Assembly: GCA_033032865.1 (NCBI GenBank)
Contig: JAWHQI010000028.1
Coordinates: forward strand, 11,799,001 to 11,863,000
Source: Dactylorhiza incarnata
Lineage: Eukaryota > Streptophyta > Magnoliopsida > Asparagales > Orchidaceae
DNA: 64,000 nucleotides
Direction of reading: 5' to 3'
The position numbers and the translations under genes are program-made. Positions 22,789 through 34,116 of the stretch are shown piece after piece. The notes below the pieces were generated by a model. That model was given only the letters and a program-made list of their open reading frames with translations. It made no database searches and had not been told where the DNA came from. Each line of letters begins with the position of its first letter. Within the stretch, counting starts at the first letter, position 1.

Positions 22789-25700
22789 TTACTCCATGTT
22801 GAGCATTCCAAGTTCCGTCTTGAAGAAGGAGAACTTAGTCTCATCCAGTGGCTTCGTGAATATGTCAGCAACTTGCTTATCCGTGGGGACATAACTTAGA
22901 TTTATATCACCCATCTCCACATGCTCCCAGATAAAGTGATATCGTAGCTCGATGTGCTTTGTCCGACTATGAGAGACTGGATTATTTGCGATAGCAATTG
23001 CACTGGAAGAGTCGCAAAACATGGGAATGTCTTTGATCTTCATGTTGTAGTCTTGAAGTTGATTTCTTATCCATAGAAGTTGTGCGCAACAACTGCCAGC
23101 AGAAATGTATTCTGACTCGGCGGTTGATATTGCAACACAATTCTGCTTCTTGCTACTCCAGGAAATAAGTCTCCTTCCGAGGAATTGACACGTCCCAGAA
23201 GTGCTTTTCCTGTCGTCTTTGCTACCTGCAAAGTCTGCATCTGAAAAACCAATTAGTTCGCTATCATTACTTCTTGGGTACCATAAGCCAAGATTTGGTG
23301 TGCCTTTAAAGTATCTCAAAATTCGCTTTGCAGCAGTATAGTGGGATTCCTTAGAGTTCACCTAATATCTAGCACATACACATGTAGAAAACATTATATC
23401 AGGTCTACTGCCAGTAAGGTAGAGCAAGGAGCCAATTATGCTTCTGTACTTGGTTTCATCAAAAGTTTTCCCTTTCTCATCCTTGTCCAGAGACGTAGCT
23501 GAGCTCATTGGAGTCCTCATAGAGGTTGCACTCTCCATTCCAAATTTCTTAATCAACTCCTTAGTGAACTTCGTCTGAGAAATGAAGATTCCATCTTCAG
23601 ACTGTTTCACTTGAAGTCCTAAGAAATATTTCAGCTCACCCATACTGCTCATTTCAAATTTCCCTTGCATAAGTTTAGAAAACTTTTTGCAGAGGTTATC
23701 ATCCGTAGAGCCAAATATGATGTCATCGACATATATTTGCACTAGCAAAATCTTGCCTTTTACTTCCCTAAGAAATAATGTCTTATCTATCTTTCCTCTT
23801 GTGAACTTGTTCTCAAGAAGAAAGTTAGACAGCGTCTCATACCAAGCTCGAGGAGCTTGTTTCAAACCATATAAAGCTTTTTGTAATAAATAAACATGAT
23901 TGGGATGATCAGGATTAACAAAACCTGGGGGTTGTTCAACGTATACTTCCTCTTTAATGTCTCCGTTTAGGAAAGCGGACTTGACATCCATTTGATATAC
24001 GGTGAAACCCTTGAAAGCAGCATAAGCAAGGAAGAGTCTGATCGCTTCGAGCCTTGCTACTGGAGCGTACGTTTGATCGAAGTCGATGCCTTCCTCTTGT
24101 CTATATCCTTTAGCTACAAGTCTGGCTTTGTTCTTTATGATTGTTCCTTCTTCATCCAGCTTGTTTCTATACACCCACTTTGTTCCAATGACATTTTTGT
24201 CTTTGGGTTTTGGAACAAGTGTCCATACCTTACAGCGTTTGAACTGATATAATTCTTCTTCCATAGTAATTATCCAGGATGGATCTTCATTTGCCTCTTG
24301 GAATTTCTTTGGTTCGACCTGCGAAAGAAAACTTAAATGCATATTTTCGTTAATGGTACCTCGTCTTGTTCTTATTTCTTCATGAGGATCTCCTATGATC
24401 TGATCAACTGGATGATCCCTCATTTGTCGTAGTCCGAGGTTCCTTGCATGATTTGGACCAATAGGAATTTCTTCTACTGTTGGAGTATCTTCCTCCACTT
24501 GGATTGGCTCTTCATCAGGATGATATTCTTCATAGGTAGTTATTGGGGGAATTTTGATGAAGTGTTGAGAATTTTCTTCAACTGGCTGATCCAAGCTTAA
24601 GTCCTGCAGCTTTGAACCTGTGTCTACAGAAGAAATGCTAGAAGAGCTGCCTTGTAACATGCTCGTCTCATCAAATACAACATTAATAGATTCTTCTACC
24701 ACCAGGGTTTTCTTATTAAAAACTCTATATGCCCTACTATGGCTACTATAACCTACAAAAATACCTTCAAAGCTCTTTTCACTAAACTTAGTTTTGTAAT
24801 GCTTTCCATTGTTTAGCACAAAGCATTTACTACCAAAGATTCGAAAATAAGAAATGGTCGGTTTCTTGCCTTTTAGAAGTTCATAAGGAGTCTTTTCATG
24901 GTTTTTGTTTATGAGTGCTCTGTTTTGCACATGGCATGCAGTATTGACAGCTTCAGCCCAGAAATATTCAGGTAGTGAAGAGTCACTCAACATGGTTCTG
25001 CAAGCCTCAATAAGTGTTCTATTCTTTCTCTCAGCTACTCCATTTTGTTGTGGAGTTCGAGGAGAGGAAAACTCATGAAAGATACCGAGGCTTTCACAGA
25101 ATTCTGTCATGGCTCCAGATTCAAATTCTGTACCATGGTCACTTCTGATTTTGACCACCGAACAGTTAAATTCATTCTGGACTTGCCTGACAAAACTAGT
25201 GAAAGTGTCAAAGGTATCTGACTTGTGTTTCAGAAAGAATACCCAGGCAAAACGAGAGTAATCATCTACAATAACCAATGTGTAAGATTTTCCTCCTAAA
25301 CTTCTAATTTGCAAAGGACCAAACAAATCCATATGGAGCAGGTATAAACACCTGGTTGAATCTTTGCCAATAATGCTCTTAAAGGTAGCTCTTGTTTGCT
25401 TGCCTTTTACACATGCATGACAAGGTCTATCTTTAATGCACTTAACATCTGGTGCATCTCGCACTAAGTTTTGAGAAAACAATTTATTAATAGTTTTGAG
25501 ATTTATATGTGCTAATCTCTTGTGCCATTGGTCAACAAGAGATGCACTATCTTTTGCCAAAAGACATACTGGTGTAGAAGATGATATACAAAGAAAATTT
25601 AAACAAAATATGTTTCTACAGCGAATGTCTGATAAAATCGTTTCATGATTTTCAGCCGACTTTATCAAACACTTATCTTTATGAAAATCAACAATGTATC

Positions 25701-25968
25701 CTTTATCACAAAGTTGACTTATGCTTATCAGATTATGTTGTAATCCTTCCACATAAGCTACATCGGAAAACGATACATTGCCATTAGAAATCATACCATA
25801 GCCTTTAGTTATTCCTCTGTCTGAACCGCCAAAAATAACTTTTGGACCGTTCGCAACTGGAATGTAGTTTTGCAAAAGGCTTCTTGTCCCGGTCATATGC
25901 CGAGAGCATACACTGTCCAAGTACCAGATAGGATTTTTATTGGCCTTTGGACATACCTGCAAAAACAA
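22789..25968 (-). pseudogene. SIRE-B pol: protease, integrase, reverse transcriptase, RNase H; one nonsense codon
   Basis: The frame opens beside the gag stop, shifted +1 relative to gag. In order: protease motif [13 protein letters not shown], where the usual DSG is DSV (GTA for GGA); integrase zinc motif (HKRLAH...CHAC) and the D, D, E catalytic positions in [13 protein letters not shown] and NGVAERKNR; reverse transcriptase with [10 protein letters not shown] and the active site YVDD; RNase H with SDADFAG, AESEYISA and a C-terminal VADIFTKPL. A TAG at 23362-23364 interrupts the frame between reverse transcriptase and RNase H (probably from CAG). Otherwise the ORF is open. Confidence 0.93.
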
Positions 25969-25969
25969 A

Positions 25970-28285
25970 TCATTTCGCCTTAGGAGCCCAAACAGATTTG
26001 GGTCCTGGGTCCCGTGTCAGTTGAGCACCACGATGAATGTTAACATTGCGAGTGGTCTGCCTTGCAACATTCACTTGTGGTCTCCTAGTATACGTTGTAT
26101 TAAACCAACAATCAATGGCAAAGTGACCAATTTTGCCGCAGCACCAATAGTCGAATCTGTTGTACCTTCTTTTTACACTCTCCTGCTTAACTTTTTGAAC
26201 GTTAGCTCTTGCAGGAGTAGTCCTTTTCGATGAGGATGCCTCATGGGGACAACACACACAAGGTGGTATTGTCTTCTTCGGCTTTGGTGTAACAACATTC
26301 ACTTTTGGTGCTTTCTTAGCGCTCGGACCATGAACAAACAGACCGTACCCTTTCCGATTAATCTCTTGATAAGGTGCTTGGAAAGCGCTATCACCAAAGT
26401 TTCGGGGAGGAGCCCATTCCTTATGATCATTCACAGGTGAAAAAGGAATTGGTCGTGTGAAATGACCATAGGAACTCTCCATATCATAAGCATTCGTAGG
26501 GAATATGACTCTCTTGAATGTTACAGGGTCTTGATGAGCTTTCCCTTTTTCTTTGGTAGTAGCTTTCTTAGCAACCAGATCATTCTTCTTAGCAATTGTA
26601 TTTTTTGAAGAATTGCTAGTACTAGCTTCATGCCCTATACCGCTTCCTTTTGCCTTAGTGGTAAAAGTACCAATAATTGGCAGAACAGTTTTAGGTTGAG
26701 AGAATGCTTCAACCAACTTCTTCTCAGCCGCAAGCTGTTCCTCCAAGACATTTATCGAGTGATCTCTCAGGGCAAGAGTCTCTTCCGAGCTTTTGATCTT
26801 GTCTTTCAAGGCTTGGACTTCCTCTTTGAGAGAAGAAAGTTCTTCAACTTCTTTTCTCAAGTTAGATTCCACCTTCTTGAGAGCCATGATCTCCTTACCC
26901 TGAGTTTTGACAACCTTTCGGCACTTATCAAAGCTTTGGAGCATTTTGGTATATTGAGACATGAGCTCAGATTCATCGTCTGAGGGGTTATCCTTTTGTT
27001 CAGCCGAAGCATAATCAGAATCAGATAGGATAGTGTGATCATTTACCTTTCCGGTGTACGGGGGTGCTTCTTCATCATCAGACATGGCCATCAGGCCGAA
27101 GTAAGCTTCTTCTTCATCACTCGACTCATCGGAGTCACTGTCGCTCAGAGTTTTGGCTTTCTTAGCGACGAAGCTTCTATCTGATTTCTTCTTTCTGTGG
27201 ATGGATTTCTTGTCTTCTTTTCTTCCACCTTCTTTCTTCTTATAGGGACACTCAGCAATCATGTGCCCTGGCTTATTACAACAGTAGCAAATAATGTCAG
27301 AAGAAATGTGTTTGTTCTGTTTGGATTTATACCTGTCATTATTGCTTGAGCCCTTCCTGTGATATTCGCCATCACGACGAGAATATTTATGATCCGAGGA
27401 AGACGGCTTGTTGTTCATGTGCCTTCGCTTGTTCAGCAGTTTCTTAAACTGACGGGAAATTAAAGAGAACTCCCCATCAGACAGTTCAGAACAGGAGGAG
27501 CTGGCTTCTGATTCTTCTTCAATATCAGATTCCTTTTCTCTGATCGGTATCACTGCTTTGCTCTTCTTTGAATTCTCTGCCTTCAAAGTTAAGGTTCTTT
27601 CTTTGCTTGAAGCTCGATTTACATCCTCTTCAGAATTTCGGATGTTCATTTGTAATTCATGAGACAGCAGCTTTCCGAACAGATTCTGAGGTTCTAGATT
27701 TGGCAGTTTTCCAAACTCTCTTATGGCAACAATTTTGCTATCCCAGTCTTTCGTTAGGGAATGCAAGAATTTGTCATTTAGTTCACCGTTTGTGAACTCC
27801 CTGTCGTAGTTCCTCAGACCATTGACTATTTTGAAGAATCGCTCGTACGCATCAGCAATGCACTCCTTCTTATTCTGCTTAAACGCCTCGTACTCTTGAT
27901 TAAGTAGAGACCTTCTATCTTCTCTTACCTCGTCAGTACCTTCCATTAGAACAATTAAGGATGTCCACATCTCTTTGGCTGATTTGCAGTGGATTAAGTT
28001 TTGCAACATGGAGTCGTCCACTGCACTAGCAATTATGTTCTTAGCCTTCTTGTCAAGAGCAACAAGAGCTATCTCATCCTTAGTCAAATCCATCATTTTC
28101 TTAGGTATCTGAATAGTAGGATTTGTTGACGAAGCGGTCATTGGCACATGGGGACCTTCTTCCACGACTTGGAAGATTCTGGGATCTGCAGCTTCCATAT
28201 AAAAACGGACTCTTTCCTTCCACATAGGAAAGTTGGCCTTAGTGCAGATGGGCAATTTCAGAGAGGATTCCTTGACTCTATCCAT
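25970..28285 (-). CDS. gag: SIRE-B gag (771 residues)
   Basis: Intact ORF starting [12 protein letters not shown], 77 bases inside the 5' LTR. The N-terminal 200 residues are copia-type gag ([21 protein letters not shown]), with a CCHC knuckle [14 protein letters not shown] near residue 332 and a second, incomplete knuckle [13 protein letters not shown] near residue 710 whose first Cys position is Tyr. Between them are acidic Ser-rich and coiled-coil stretches. It ends at a TGA (25972-25970); pol follows in the +1 frame. Confidence 0.92.
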   Translation of the reverse strand: MDRVKESSLKLPICTKANFPMWKERVRFYMEAADPRIFQVVEEGPHVPMTASSTNPTIQIPKKMMDLTKDEIALVALDKKAKNIIASAVDDSMLQNLIHCKSAKEMWTSLIVLMEGTDEVREDRRSLLNQEYEAFKQNKKECIADAYERFFKIVNGLRNYDREFTNGELNDKFLHSLTKDWDSKIVAIREFGKLPNLEPQNLFGKLLSHELQMNIRNSEEDVNRASSKERTLTLKAENSKKSKAVIPIREKESDIEEESEASSSCSELSDGEFSLISRQFKKLLNKRRHMNNKPSSSDHKYSRRDGEYHRKGSSNNDRYKSKQNKHISSDIICYCCNKPGHMIAECPYKKKEGGRKEDKKSIHRKKKSDRSFVAKKAKTLSDSDSDESSDEEEAYFGLMAMSDDEEAPPYTGKVNDHTILSDSDYASAEQKDNPSDDESELMSQYTKMLQSFDKCRKVVKTQGKEIMALKKVESNLRKEVEELSSLKEEVQALKDKIKSSEETLALRDHSINVLEEQLAAEKKLVEAFSQPKTVLPIIGTFTTKAKGSGIGHEASTSNSSKNTIAKKNDLVAKKATTKEKGKAHQDPVTFKRVIFPTNAYDMESSYGHFTRPIPFSPVNDHKEWAPPRNFGDSAFQAPYQEINRKGYGLFVHGPSAKKAPKVNVVTPKPKKTIPPCVCCPHEASSSKRTTPARANVQKVKQESVKRRYNRFDYWCCGKIGHFAIDCWFNTTYTRRPQVNVARQTTRNVNIHRGAQLTRDPGPKSVWAPKAK

Positions 28286-28349
28286 GGCTTGCTAGCAACT
28301 AGAAGGATGGATCCTGTTCAAGGTGTTAATCTAGCAACGAACAGCGACC

Positions 28350-28360
28350 CTCTGATACCA
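28350..28360 (-). other. SIRE-B primer-binding site (initiator tRNA-Met)
   Basis: The minus strand reads TGGTATCAGAG two bases after the 5' LTR end, the standard complement of the initiator tRNA-Met 3' end. Confidence 0.9.
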
Positions 28361-28362
28361 AT

Positions 28363-29755
28363 TGAAGTATCTAGTTGCCTACCTAAATCACCTAGAGGGG
28401 GGTGAATAGGTGATCTCTACGTCTTTTGCGGAATTAAAAAATAAGCGTAAAGCACAGCATACTAAATAAATCACAGCCACAGATAACACCAGGAATTTAT
28501 AGTGGTTCCCCGTACTTGGGTACTCCACTGCCGGCCTCGCCAATCTAGCACCACAGCTAGACTTGACTACTCACTAAATCTCGGATCAAGAACGATCCTA
28601 CAGTCTCGGAGTCAAACTCCTACAAACTCAGAGAGAACCTCTCTTACAACTCGGAGAAAACCTTCTCCTACAACTCGGAGAACAACATCTCCTACAACTC
28701 GGAGATAACAACTCCTACAATAGATGATAAAAGGTTTTGAACAATGAGATACCAGATCTGAATAACAGAGGCGTTTTCTTCCTTCTTTTTGAATAGCTTT
28801 TGAGAACGATGAGGAAGAACAACGATCCTTCAAATCTGTCTTTGGCAATCCGAAACGATCCAATAGAGATTGTAGAATCAGAACACGGATCAATCGAATC
28901 CTTCTTGATAGAAATCGGCAACTCCAATGAGTAGATCGATCTCCAATCGTAGACGACGGTGAGGCGGCGCTTTTCTCGTTCGTTTAGATCGGGAGAGAAA
29001 TTAGGGTTTGAGAACGATTTGAAAACTTATATTTAAAAACTCAAGAGCGATCCTATATATAGAGGGAAGCAATTAAGGGATAAACCGGCCTTAAATGCAC
29101 TCTATATAGCCGTTAGGATCGGGAGAGAGCGTTTACGAAACGACAAGAACAGAGAAAACAAATTAGATAATATTTCGAACAGAATTCTCGAGACATAAGG
29201 GTTCTCTCGAGACATGAGGGATCTCTCGAAATATGAAGCAAAGAGAGCAGGAAGGAGATGTCTCGAGAACTCGATGATCTCTCGAGACATTACAAAGATT
29301 TCGGACATAAGGTCTTTCGAGACATGCTTGATCTCTCGAGACAACAAGGACAGAAATACCGAGATCCAAAGAACTTGCCTCTCGAGACATGTCAGAACTC
29401 TCGAGACATACTTGATCTCTCGATACATGTCCTTAGAAAAATTGTTTTCAACAATTTTCTTTTCTTCTCTTGAACACTTGCTGCAACCGCACTCCAAAGT
29501 CTTCAATAGTCTTGAAAATGAAGTGTACCCCAATAGAGAGATCACACATGAGTCATCACCATGTTTCATATAATGAAGAATTACATTGTATGAAACTGTG
29601 TTTGCAGACCCATTGTGACCTGACATTGAGTTACACTTAGCAATGATAATCTGCAAGACAATACTGGAAAAGCATATCAAATACAAATGCAATTCAATCT
29701 TAGTTTAAGGGTGACTTCTCACAAATCAAGGTAATTGTGATTACAATTTCCAACA
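28363..29755 (-). repeat. SIRE-B 5' LTR
   Basis: 1393 bases, same length as the 3' LTR. Its U3 palindrome array is at 29186-29428, with one site changed (CTCGATACAT for CTCGAGACAT). Confidence 0.95.
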
Positions 29756-30300
29756 GAGGGAACTCAACATCTCTAGTCGAGTTGAACTCGTCCTTAGATG
29801 GAGGGACCTCAACATCTCTAGTCGAGCCAAACTCGACCTGAGATGGAGGGAACTCAACATCTCTAGTCGAGTCGATCTCAACCTGAGATGGAGGGACCTC
29901 AACATCTCTCGTCGAGCCAAACTCGACCAAAGATGGAGGGAACTCAACATCTCTAGTCGAGTCAAACTCGACCTGAGATGGAGGGACCTCAACATCTCTA
30001 GTCGAGCCAAACTCGACCTGAGATGGAGGGAACTCAACATCTCTAGTCGAGTCAAACTCAACCTGAGATGGAGGAAACTCAACATCTCTAGTCGAGTCGA
30101 ACTCAACCTGAGATGGAGGAAACTCAACATCTCTAGTCGAGTCGGACTTAACCTGAGATAGAGGAAACTCAACATCTCTAGTCGAGTCGAACTCAACCTG
30201 AGATGGAGGAAACTCAACATCTCTAGTCGAGTCGGACTCAACCTGAGATGGAGGAAACTCAACATCTCCAGTCGAGTCGAACTCAACCTAAGATGGAGGA
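29756..30300. repeat. 45-bp satellite array, right part
   Basis: About 12 further units of the same 45-base satellite, starting with the duplicated GAGGG of the SIRE-B insertion. Towards the right the units drift to an all-GGAAACTCAAC type. Confidence 0.95.
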
Positions 30301-30750
30301 ACTCAACACCTAACAGGGAGCCGACCTCGCTTGGAGGTGGCGGAAACTCCACACCTAACAGGGAGCCGAGCTCACCTGGAGGTGGAGGAACTCAACACCT
30401 AACAGGGAGCCGAGCTCACCTGGAGGTGGAGGAAACTCCACACCTAGCAGGGAGACGACCTCACCTGGAGGTGGAGGAACTCAACACCTAACAGGGAGCC
30501 GAGCTCACCTGGAGGTGGAGGAACTCAACACCTAACAGGGAGCCGAGCTCACCTGGAGGTGGAGGAAACTCCACACCTAGCAGGGAGCCGAGCTCACCTG
30601 GAGGTGGAGGAACTAAACACCTAACAGGGAGCCGAGCTCACTTAGAGGTGGAGAAACTCAACACCTAACAGGGAGCCAAGCTCACCTGGAGGTGGAGGAA
30701 CTCAACACCTAACAGGGAGTCGAGCTCACCTGGAGGTGGAGGAACTCAAC
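30300..30750. repeat. Derived 44-46-bp satellite array
   Basis: About ten units of the form CTCAACACCTAACAGGGAGC then CGAGCTCACCTGGAGGTGG. Shared words (CTCAACA, CCTGGAG/CCTGAGA, TGGAGG) suggest divergence from the neighbouring 45-base satellite. Confidence 0.85.
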
Positions 30751-31165
30751 CGTCTCATCAAAGCAACTGGGGCAGAGAACCAGTCCACGTCCTAGGTGCT
30801 TACCTTCACCTGGAGGCAGAGGAACTCAACCATCTTATCAAATCAACTGAGGCAGAGATCCAATCCACATCCTAGGTGCTTAGCTTACCTGGAGGTAGAG
30901 GAATTCAACACCTTCCCAAACCAGTTGGGGGCGGAGTACCCGTCCACGTCCTAGGGGCTTAGCTTGCCTGGAGGAAGAGGAACCCAGCACCTTCCCAAAC
31001 CAGTTGGTGGCGGAGTACCCATCCGCGTCCTAGGGGCCTAGCTTACCTGGAGGCAAAGGAACTCAACACTTTTCAAACCAACTGGAGGTGGAACACCCAT
31101 CCACGTCGTAGGGGCCTAGCTTACCTGGAGGTAGAGGAGCTCATCATCTCTCCAAGTCACTTAGT
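30750..31165. repeat. Third tandem array with CACGTCCTAGG units
   Basis: Four to five irregular units of about 90 bases, each with a GTCCACGTCCTAGG-like word and a CTTACCTGGAGGTAGAGG-like word. The second half of the unit resembles the preceding satellite. A fragment recurs at 31640-31700 and 31800-31870. Confidence 0.75.
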
Positions 31166-31640
31166 CAAGTAGTGAGTCGACCTGATGAGTCTCCCATCTG
31201 CCGACATGACTGAGCCCGGAGAATGGTCTCTAGTTGGGGATTTTACCAATCAGTCGACCCGATGAGTCTCCCATCTGCCGGCATGACTGAGCCCGGAGAA
31301 TGGTCTCTAGTCGGGGATCTTACCAATCAGTCGACCCGATGAGCCTCCCATCTGCCGGCATGACTGAGCCCAGAGAATGTTCTCTAGTCGGGGATCTTAC
31401 CAATCAGTCGACCCGATGAGTCTCCCATCTGCCGGCATGACTGAGCCCGAAGAATGGTCTCTATTTGGGGATCTTACCAATCAGTCGACCCAATGAGTCT
31501 CCCATCTGCCGGCATGACTGAGCCCGAAGAATGGTCTCTAGTCGGGGATCTTACCAACCAGTCGACCCGATGAGTCTCCCATCTGCCGGCATGACTGAGC
31601 TTGGAGAATGGTCTCTAGTCGGGGATCTTACCAAATGGGA
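31165..31640. repeat. 77-bp satellite array
   Basis: About six units of 77 bases with words GTCGACCCGATGAGTCTCCC, GCCGGCATGACTGAGCCC and GGTCTCTAGTCGGGGATCTT. A single further unit is present at 31725-31800. Confidence 0.9.
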
Positions 31641-32040
31641 GCGGAGTACCCATCCACGTCCTAGGTGCTTACCTTCACCTGGAGGCGGAGGAACTCAACA
31701 CCTTTCCCAAGCCACTTAGTCAAATAGCGAGTCGACCTGATGAGTCCCATCTATCGACATGACTGAGCCCGGAGAATGGTCTTTAGTCGGGGATCTTACC
31801 AAATGGGAGCGGAGTACCCATCCACATCCTAGGTGCTTACCTTCACCTGGAGGCAGAGGAACTCAACACCTTCTCCAAGCCACTTAGCATAGGCGTTACC
31901 TGAAACCGTTTCCATTTATCACCGAGGAGCTACCTGCTTATTACAACGCGCCTCTCTGGGCCTACTTGGTCACATGCACATTGACCATCTCCTTCATTAC
32001 TTCCTCCATCCTCTTCGTCTTCTTATCCCTTTTCTTTCTC
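31640..32040. other. Mixed satellite remnants up to the gag fragment
   Basis: Holds two copies of the CATCCACGTCCTAGGTGCTTAC word, one 77-base unit, then unique sequence. No gene. Confidence 0.6.
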
Positions 32041-32481
32041 CTGGTCCTTCCTGCTTTACTTGTCAACCTGGAGGCGGTGGACTTGTTCCTAAAACTGATC
32101 CGCGTATCTTCCTAGCGTCTCTCCATGCCTCTGTCGAATCAAGAACAGGGCCTTCGTTCCCTTCCACCTCTTCTTCGAGGTGGAGAATCTCAGCAAGAAG
32201 CTTCGTCGCAGGTCCTTGAAGCTGTAGATGACACCTGACGGGAGCTGGTGGAACCAGTTTTTCGCCTCTCCCTTGAAAGTGCTGGCGAAGAGCTTGCACT
32301 TGGAGGCGTCCAGAATCTGCCTGATCGAGGCTATGTCTTCGAACCACTGGAGATGCTGGAGAGGGTCGCCCTTCCCTGCATAATAGAAAATGGCAGGCCC
32401 GCTGAACCCTTCTGGAATGGGAGCTGAGATAATCAGCTCGCAGAAGGGACTTCCCCATCCTCCCTGGTAAGACGGGGGCAC
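32040..32481 (-). pseudogene. Tat-A gag fragment
   Basis: The minus strand encodes about 130 residues of gypsy gag clearly related to Tat-B gag: GSPFCELIISAPIPEGF versus GSPFCELVLSAPVPAGF, and FKDLRRSFLLRFSTSKK versus FEDLRRSFLLRFSTSKR. It stops after YADQF (CAG to TAG) and is degraded from there. Protease and pol are absent. It is the only protein remnant in Tat-A. Confidence 0.85.
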
Positions 32482-32817
32482 TCTCCCAACCCTCTCACTG
32501 GGGCAGTTGGTCCTGGGCGAGCTGTTGAAGAGGACTTGCGCTTGGAGGCTCAGACTTTCCTCCGAGACCGGTTCCTTCCCTTCCCGACGTGCTTGCTGCT
32601 CTAGCTATCTCCATCAAAGACGGCGAGGCGAACAAAGGTGTTGGCGATGCCGAGCACTCGCCCTGGGGGGGGGGAGTGCGACCCGCAAGACTTACTGGAT
32701 TGACTTACTGAACTCCTCGAAGTCACCTTTCTTCACGCACTCACCGGCAGGGGTGATTCCCCCAGCTCATCGCTTCCAGCCACGAGACTTGCCCAGAGCT
32801 TTCCGAACTAGCTGCTT
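32482..32817 (-). other. Tat-A leader and degraded gag N-terminus
   Basis: Between the gag fragment and the primer-binding site; includes a run of ten G at 32665-32674. No open frame is convincing. Confidence 0.5.
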
Positions 32818-32834
32818 CCACGCTCACCGCACCA
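32818..32834 (-). other. Tat-A primer-binding site (tRNA-Phe)
   Basis: Plus-strand CCACGCTCACCGCACCA is identical to the 3' end of plant cytosolic tRNA-Phe(GAA) with CCA, so the minus strand is its complement. It lies three bases from the 5' LTR. Confidence 0.8.
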
Positions 32835-32837
32835 TAA

Positions 32838-33821
32838 TGTTGAAACCAGAGAACTAGTCTCGACGTTCGCAAGGGGGATACAACTAACCCTTACTTGACC
32901 TGAGCGACACCCTTGACCAGTCACTAAGAACCGAAGAACCTTGCCCTTGTAGAACACCTAAGTCCACAAACGGACCCCTTAAGCTGCAGTGTGGAGGTCC
33001 CACCACATACCCAGAAGCTCACAAGGAACTTCCCCTCCCAAGCCAATGCTGAGCCTGGGCACCTTGGAGGGCACTAAGGATCACCTCACCATCCACCTTC
33101 AAAGACAGGGGGAGGGGAGGGGTAGTGCTTGCTCACACGCGAGGGAGGGGGTACCAACATCCTTTCCCAAGGTTCCCATGGGGGTCTATTTATAGACTTC
33201 CCAAAAATTAGGCTGCTGATAGCCAAAAATCTACTATCCGCAGCCCAACAACTAACCTGAACAACCGAAACAGGAGGGGGCGAGTGGAGCTCGAGACGTC
33301 CACTCCCCCCCCCCCCCCCTTGCCGGGGGTCGGGTGAGTGGACCAAGGTCCACCACCCGAATTGGGCGAGTGGACCTCATGGTCCACTCAGCTAACCCCA
33401 CTCGCCCAGTTGCCCGGGGCGAGTGGACCTATGGTCCACTCGCCCCAGGCGTGTGGGCGAGTGGACCTATGGTCCACTCGCCCACAAGCCTGGGGTGAGT
33501 GGACCATAGGTCCACTCGCCCACACGCCTGGGGCGAGTGGACCATAGGTCCACTCGCCCCTACTTCGGGGGAGTGGACCTATGGTCCACTCGCCCCTACA
33601 CTCGGGCGAGTGGACCTTAGGTCCACTCGCCCGGAGCCTTGGGCGAGTGGACCTAGGGTCCACTCGCCCAAGTAGGAAGTGTCCCCCCCCCCCCCCCCGG
33701 TCTTCTCTTTCTCGGTCTTGACGACCTCCGACGGGTCGGTCTACTGCGCAACGACCAATCTCTCTACCACGACCTTACCCGCATCGGGTCACACCGACTC
33801 GGTAAATATGAGGGTTGTACA
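32838..33821 (-). repeat. Tat-A 5' LTR (984 bp)
   Basis: TGTTGAAACC to GGGTTGTACA. On the minus strand a clean TATA box (CTATAAATAG near 33187-33196) follows the hairpin array at 33360-33670. Poly-C runs at 33305-33319 and 33683-33698. Confidence 0.92.
33360..33670 (-). promoter_or_regulatory. Tat-A U3 hairpin repeats (5' LTR copy)
   Basis: Eight to ten copies of the GGGCGAGTGGACC hairpin, more than the partner LTR, located upstream of the TATA box. Centres vary (TAT, ATA, TTA, TAG), so arms are conserved and loops are not. Confidence 0.75.
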
Positions 33822-33826
33822 TTAAC

Positions 33827-34116
33827 GCACCGTGGTAATAGTTGTTTTATTCAGTCCCGACGACATTCCTTTTTTGACAAATGTTTCCTTCTCGATGATG
33901 TTTCTAAATCTACAGAAGCTACCGCCAGCGGTAGCATTAGCGCGTCGCGCTAGCAACAGAGTATTGATTTGATAGGGAATCTTCATCTTTCTTTTTCGTA
34001 CTCTTAGAGGCTTGAAAGCAGAAGTTCTTGCATACTATAAACACATGACAAGTATGATCAAATATAATGAGATTTGTTATTCTCAAACCAAGAGATGTGA
34101 AAAGCATGTTCCAACG
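33827..34116 (-). repeat. Chimeric SIRE LTR, second part (SIRE-C 3' LTR end)
   Basis: Continuation of 15168-15618 after the Tat-A insertion. It ends GTTCCAACG (normally CAACA) directly before a polypurine tract. It contains palindromes GCTACCGC-CA-GCGGTAGC and TAGCGCG-T-CGCGCTA near 33918-33955. Confidence 0.6.

Larger units (their letters stand above)
18285..29755 (-). mobile_element. SIRE-B: nearly complete SIRE-type (Sirevirus) Ty1/copia element
   Basis: Two 1393-base LTRs with TG..CA ends and a perfect 5-base TSD GAGGG (18280-18284, 29756-29760) delimit it. On the minus strand from the right: 5' LTR, tRNA-Met primer-binding site, gag, pol (protease, integrase, reverse transcriptase, RNase H), palindrome array and TATA box, third ORF, polypurine tract AGGGGGAGAT, 3' LTR. 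I count about 12 differences between the LTRs (about 0.9%), so the insertion is young, but pol has a nonsense codon and a changed protease motif. Confidence 0.97.
15619..33821 (-). mobile_element. Tat-A: non-autonomous Tat-like Ty3/gypsy element carrying satellite arrays, host of SIRE-B
   Basis: The 5-base TSD TTAAC (15614-15618 and 33822-33826) fixes both ends, and both LTRs begin TGTTGAAACC and end GGGTTGTACA on the plus strand. A primer-binding site for tRNA-Phe adjoins the right LTR, so the coding strand is minus. Without the nested SIRE-B the element is about 6.7 kb. It holds a gag fragment next to the 5' LTR and no pol; the rest is tandem repeats. LTR ends, polypurine region and gag are related to Tat-B, which could have supplied proteins. 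Confidence 0.9.

Noticed and set aside
31165..31640. Regular repeats suggesting a CRISPR-like array
   Set aside because: Units are contiguous 77-base satellites without unique spacers, and the sequence is a plant genome.
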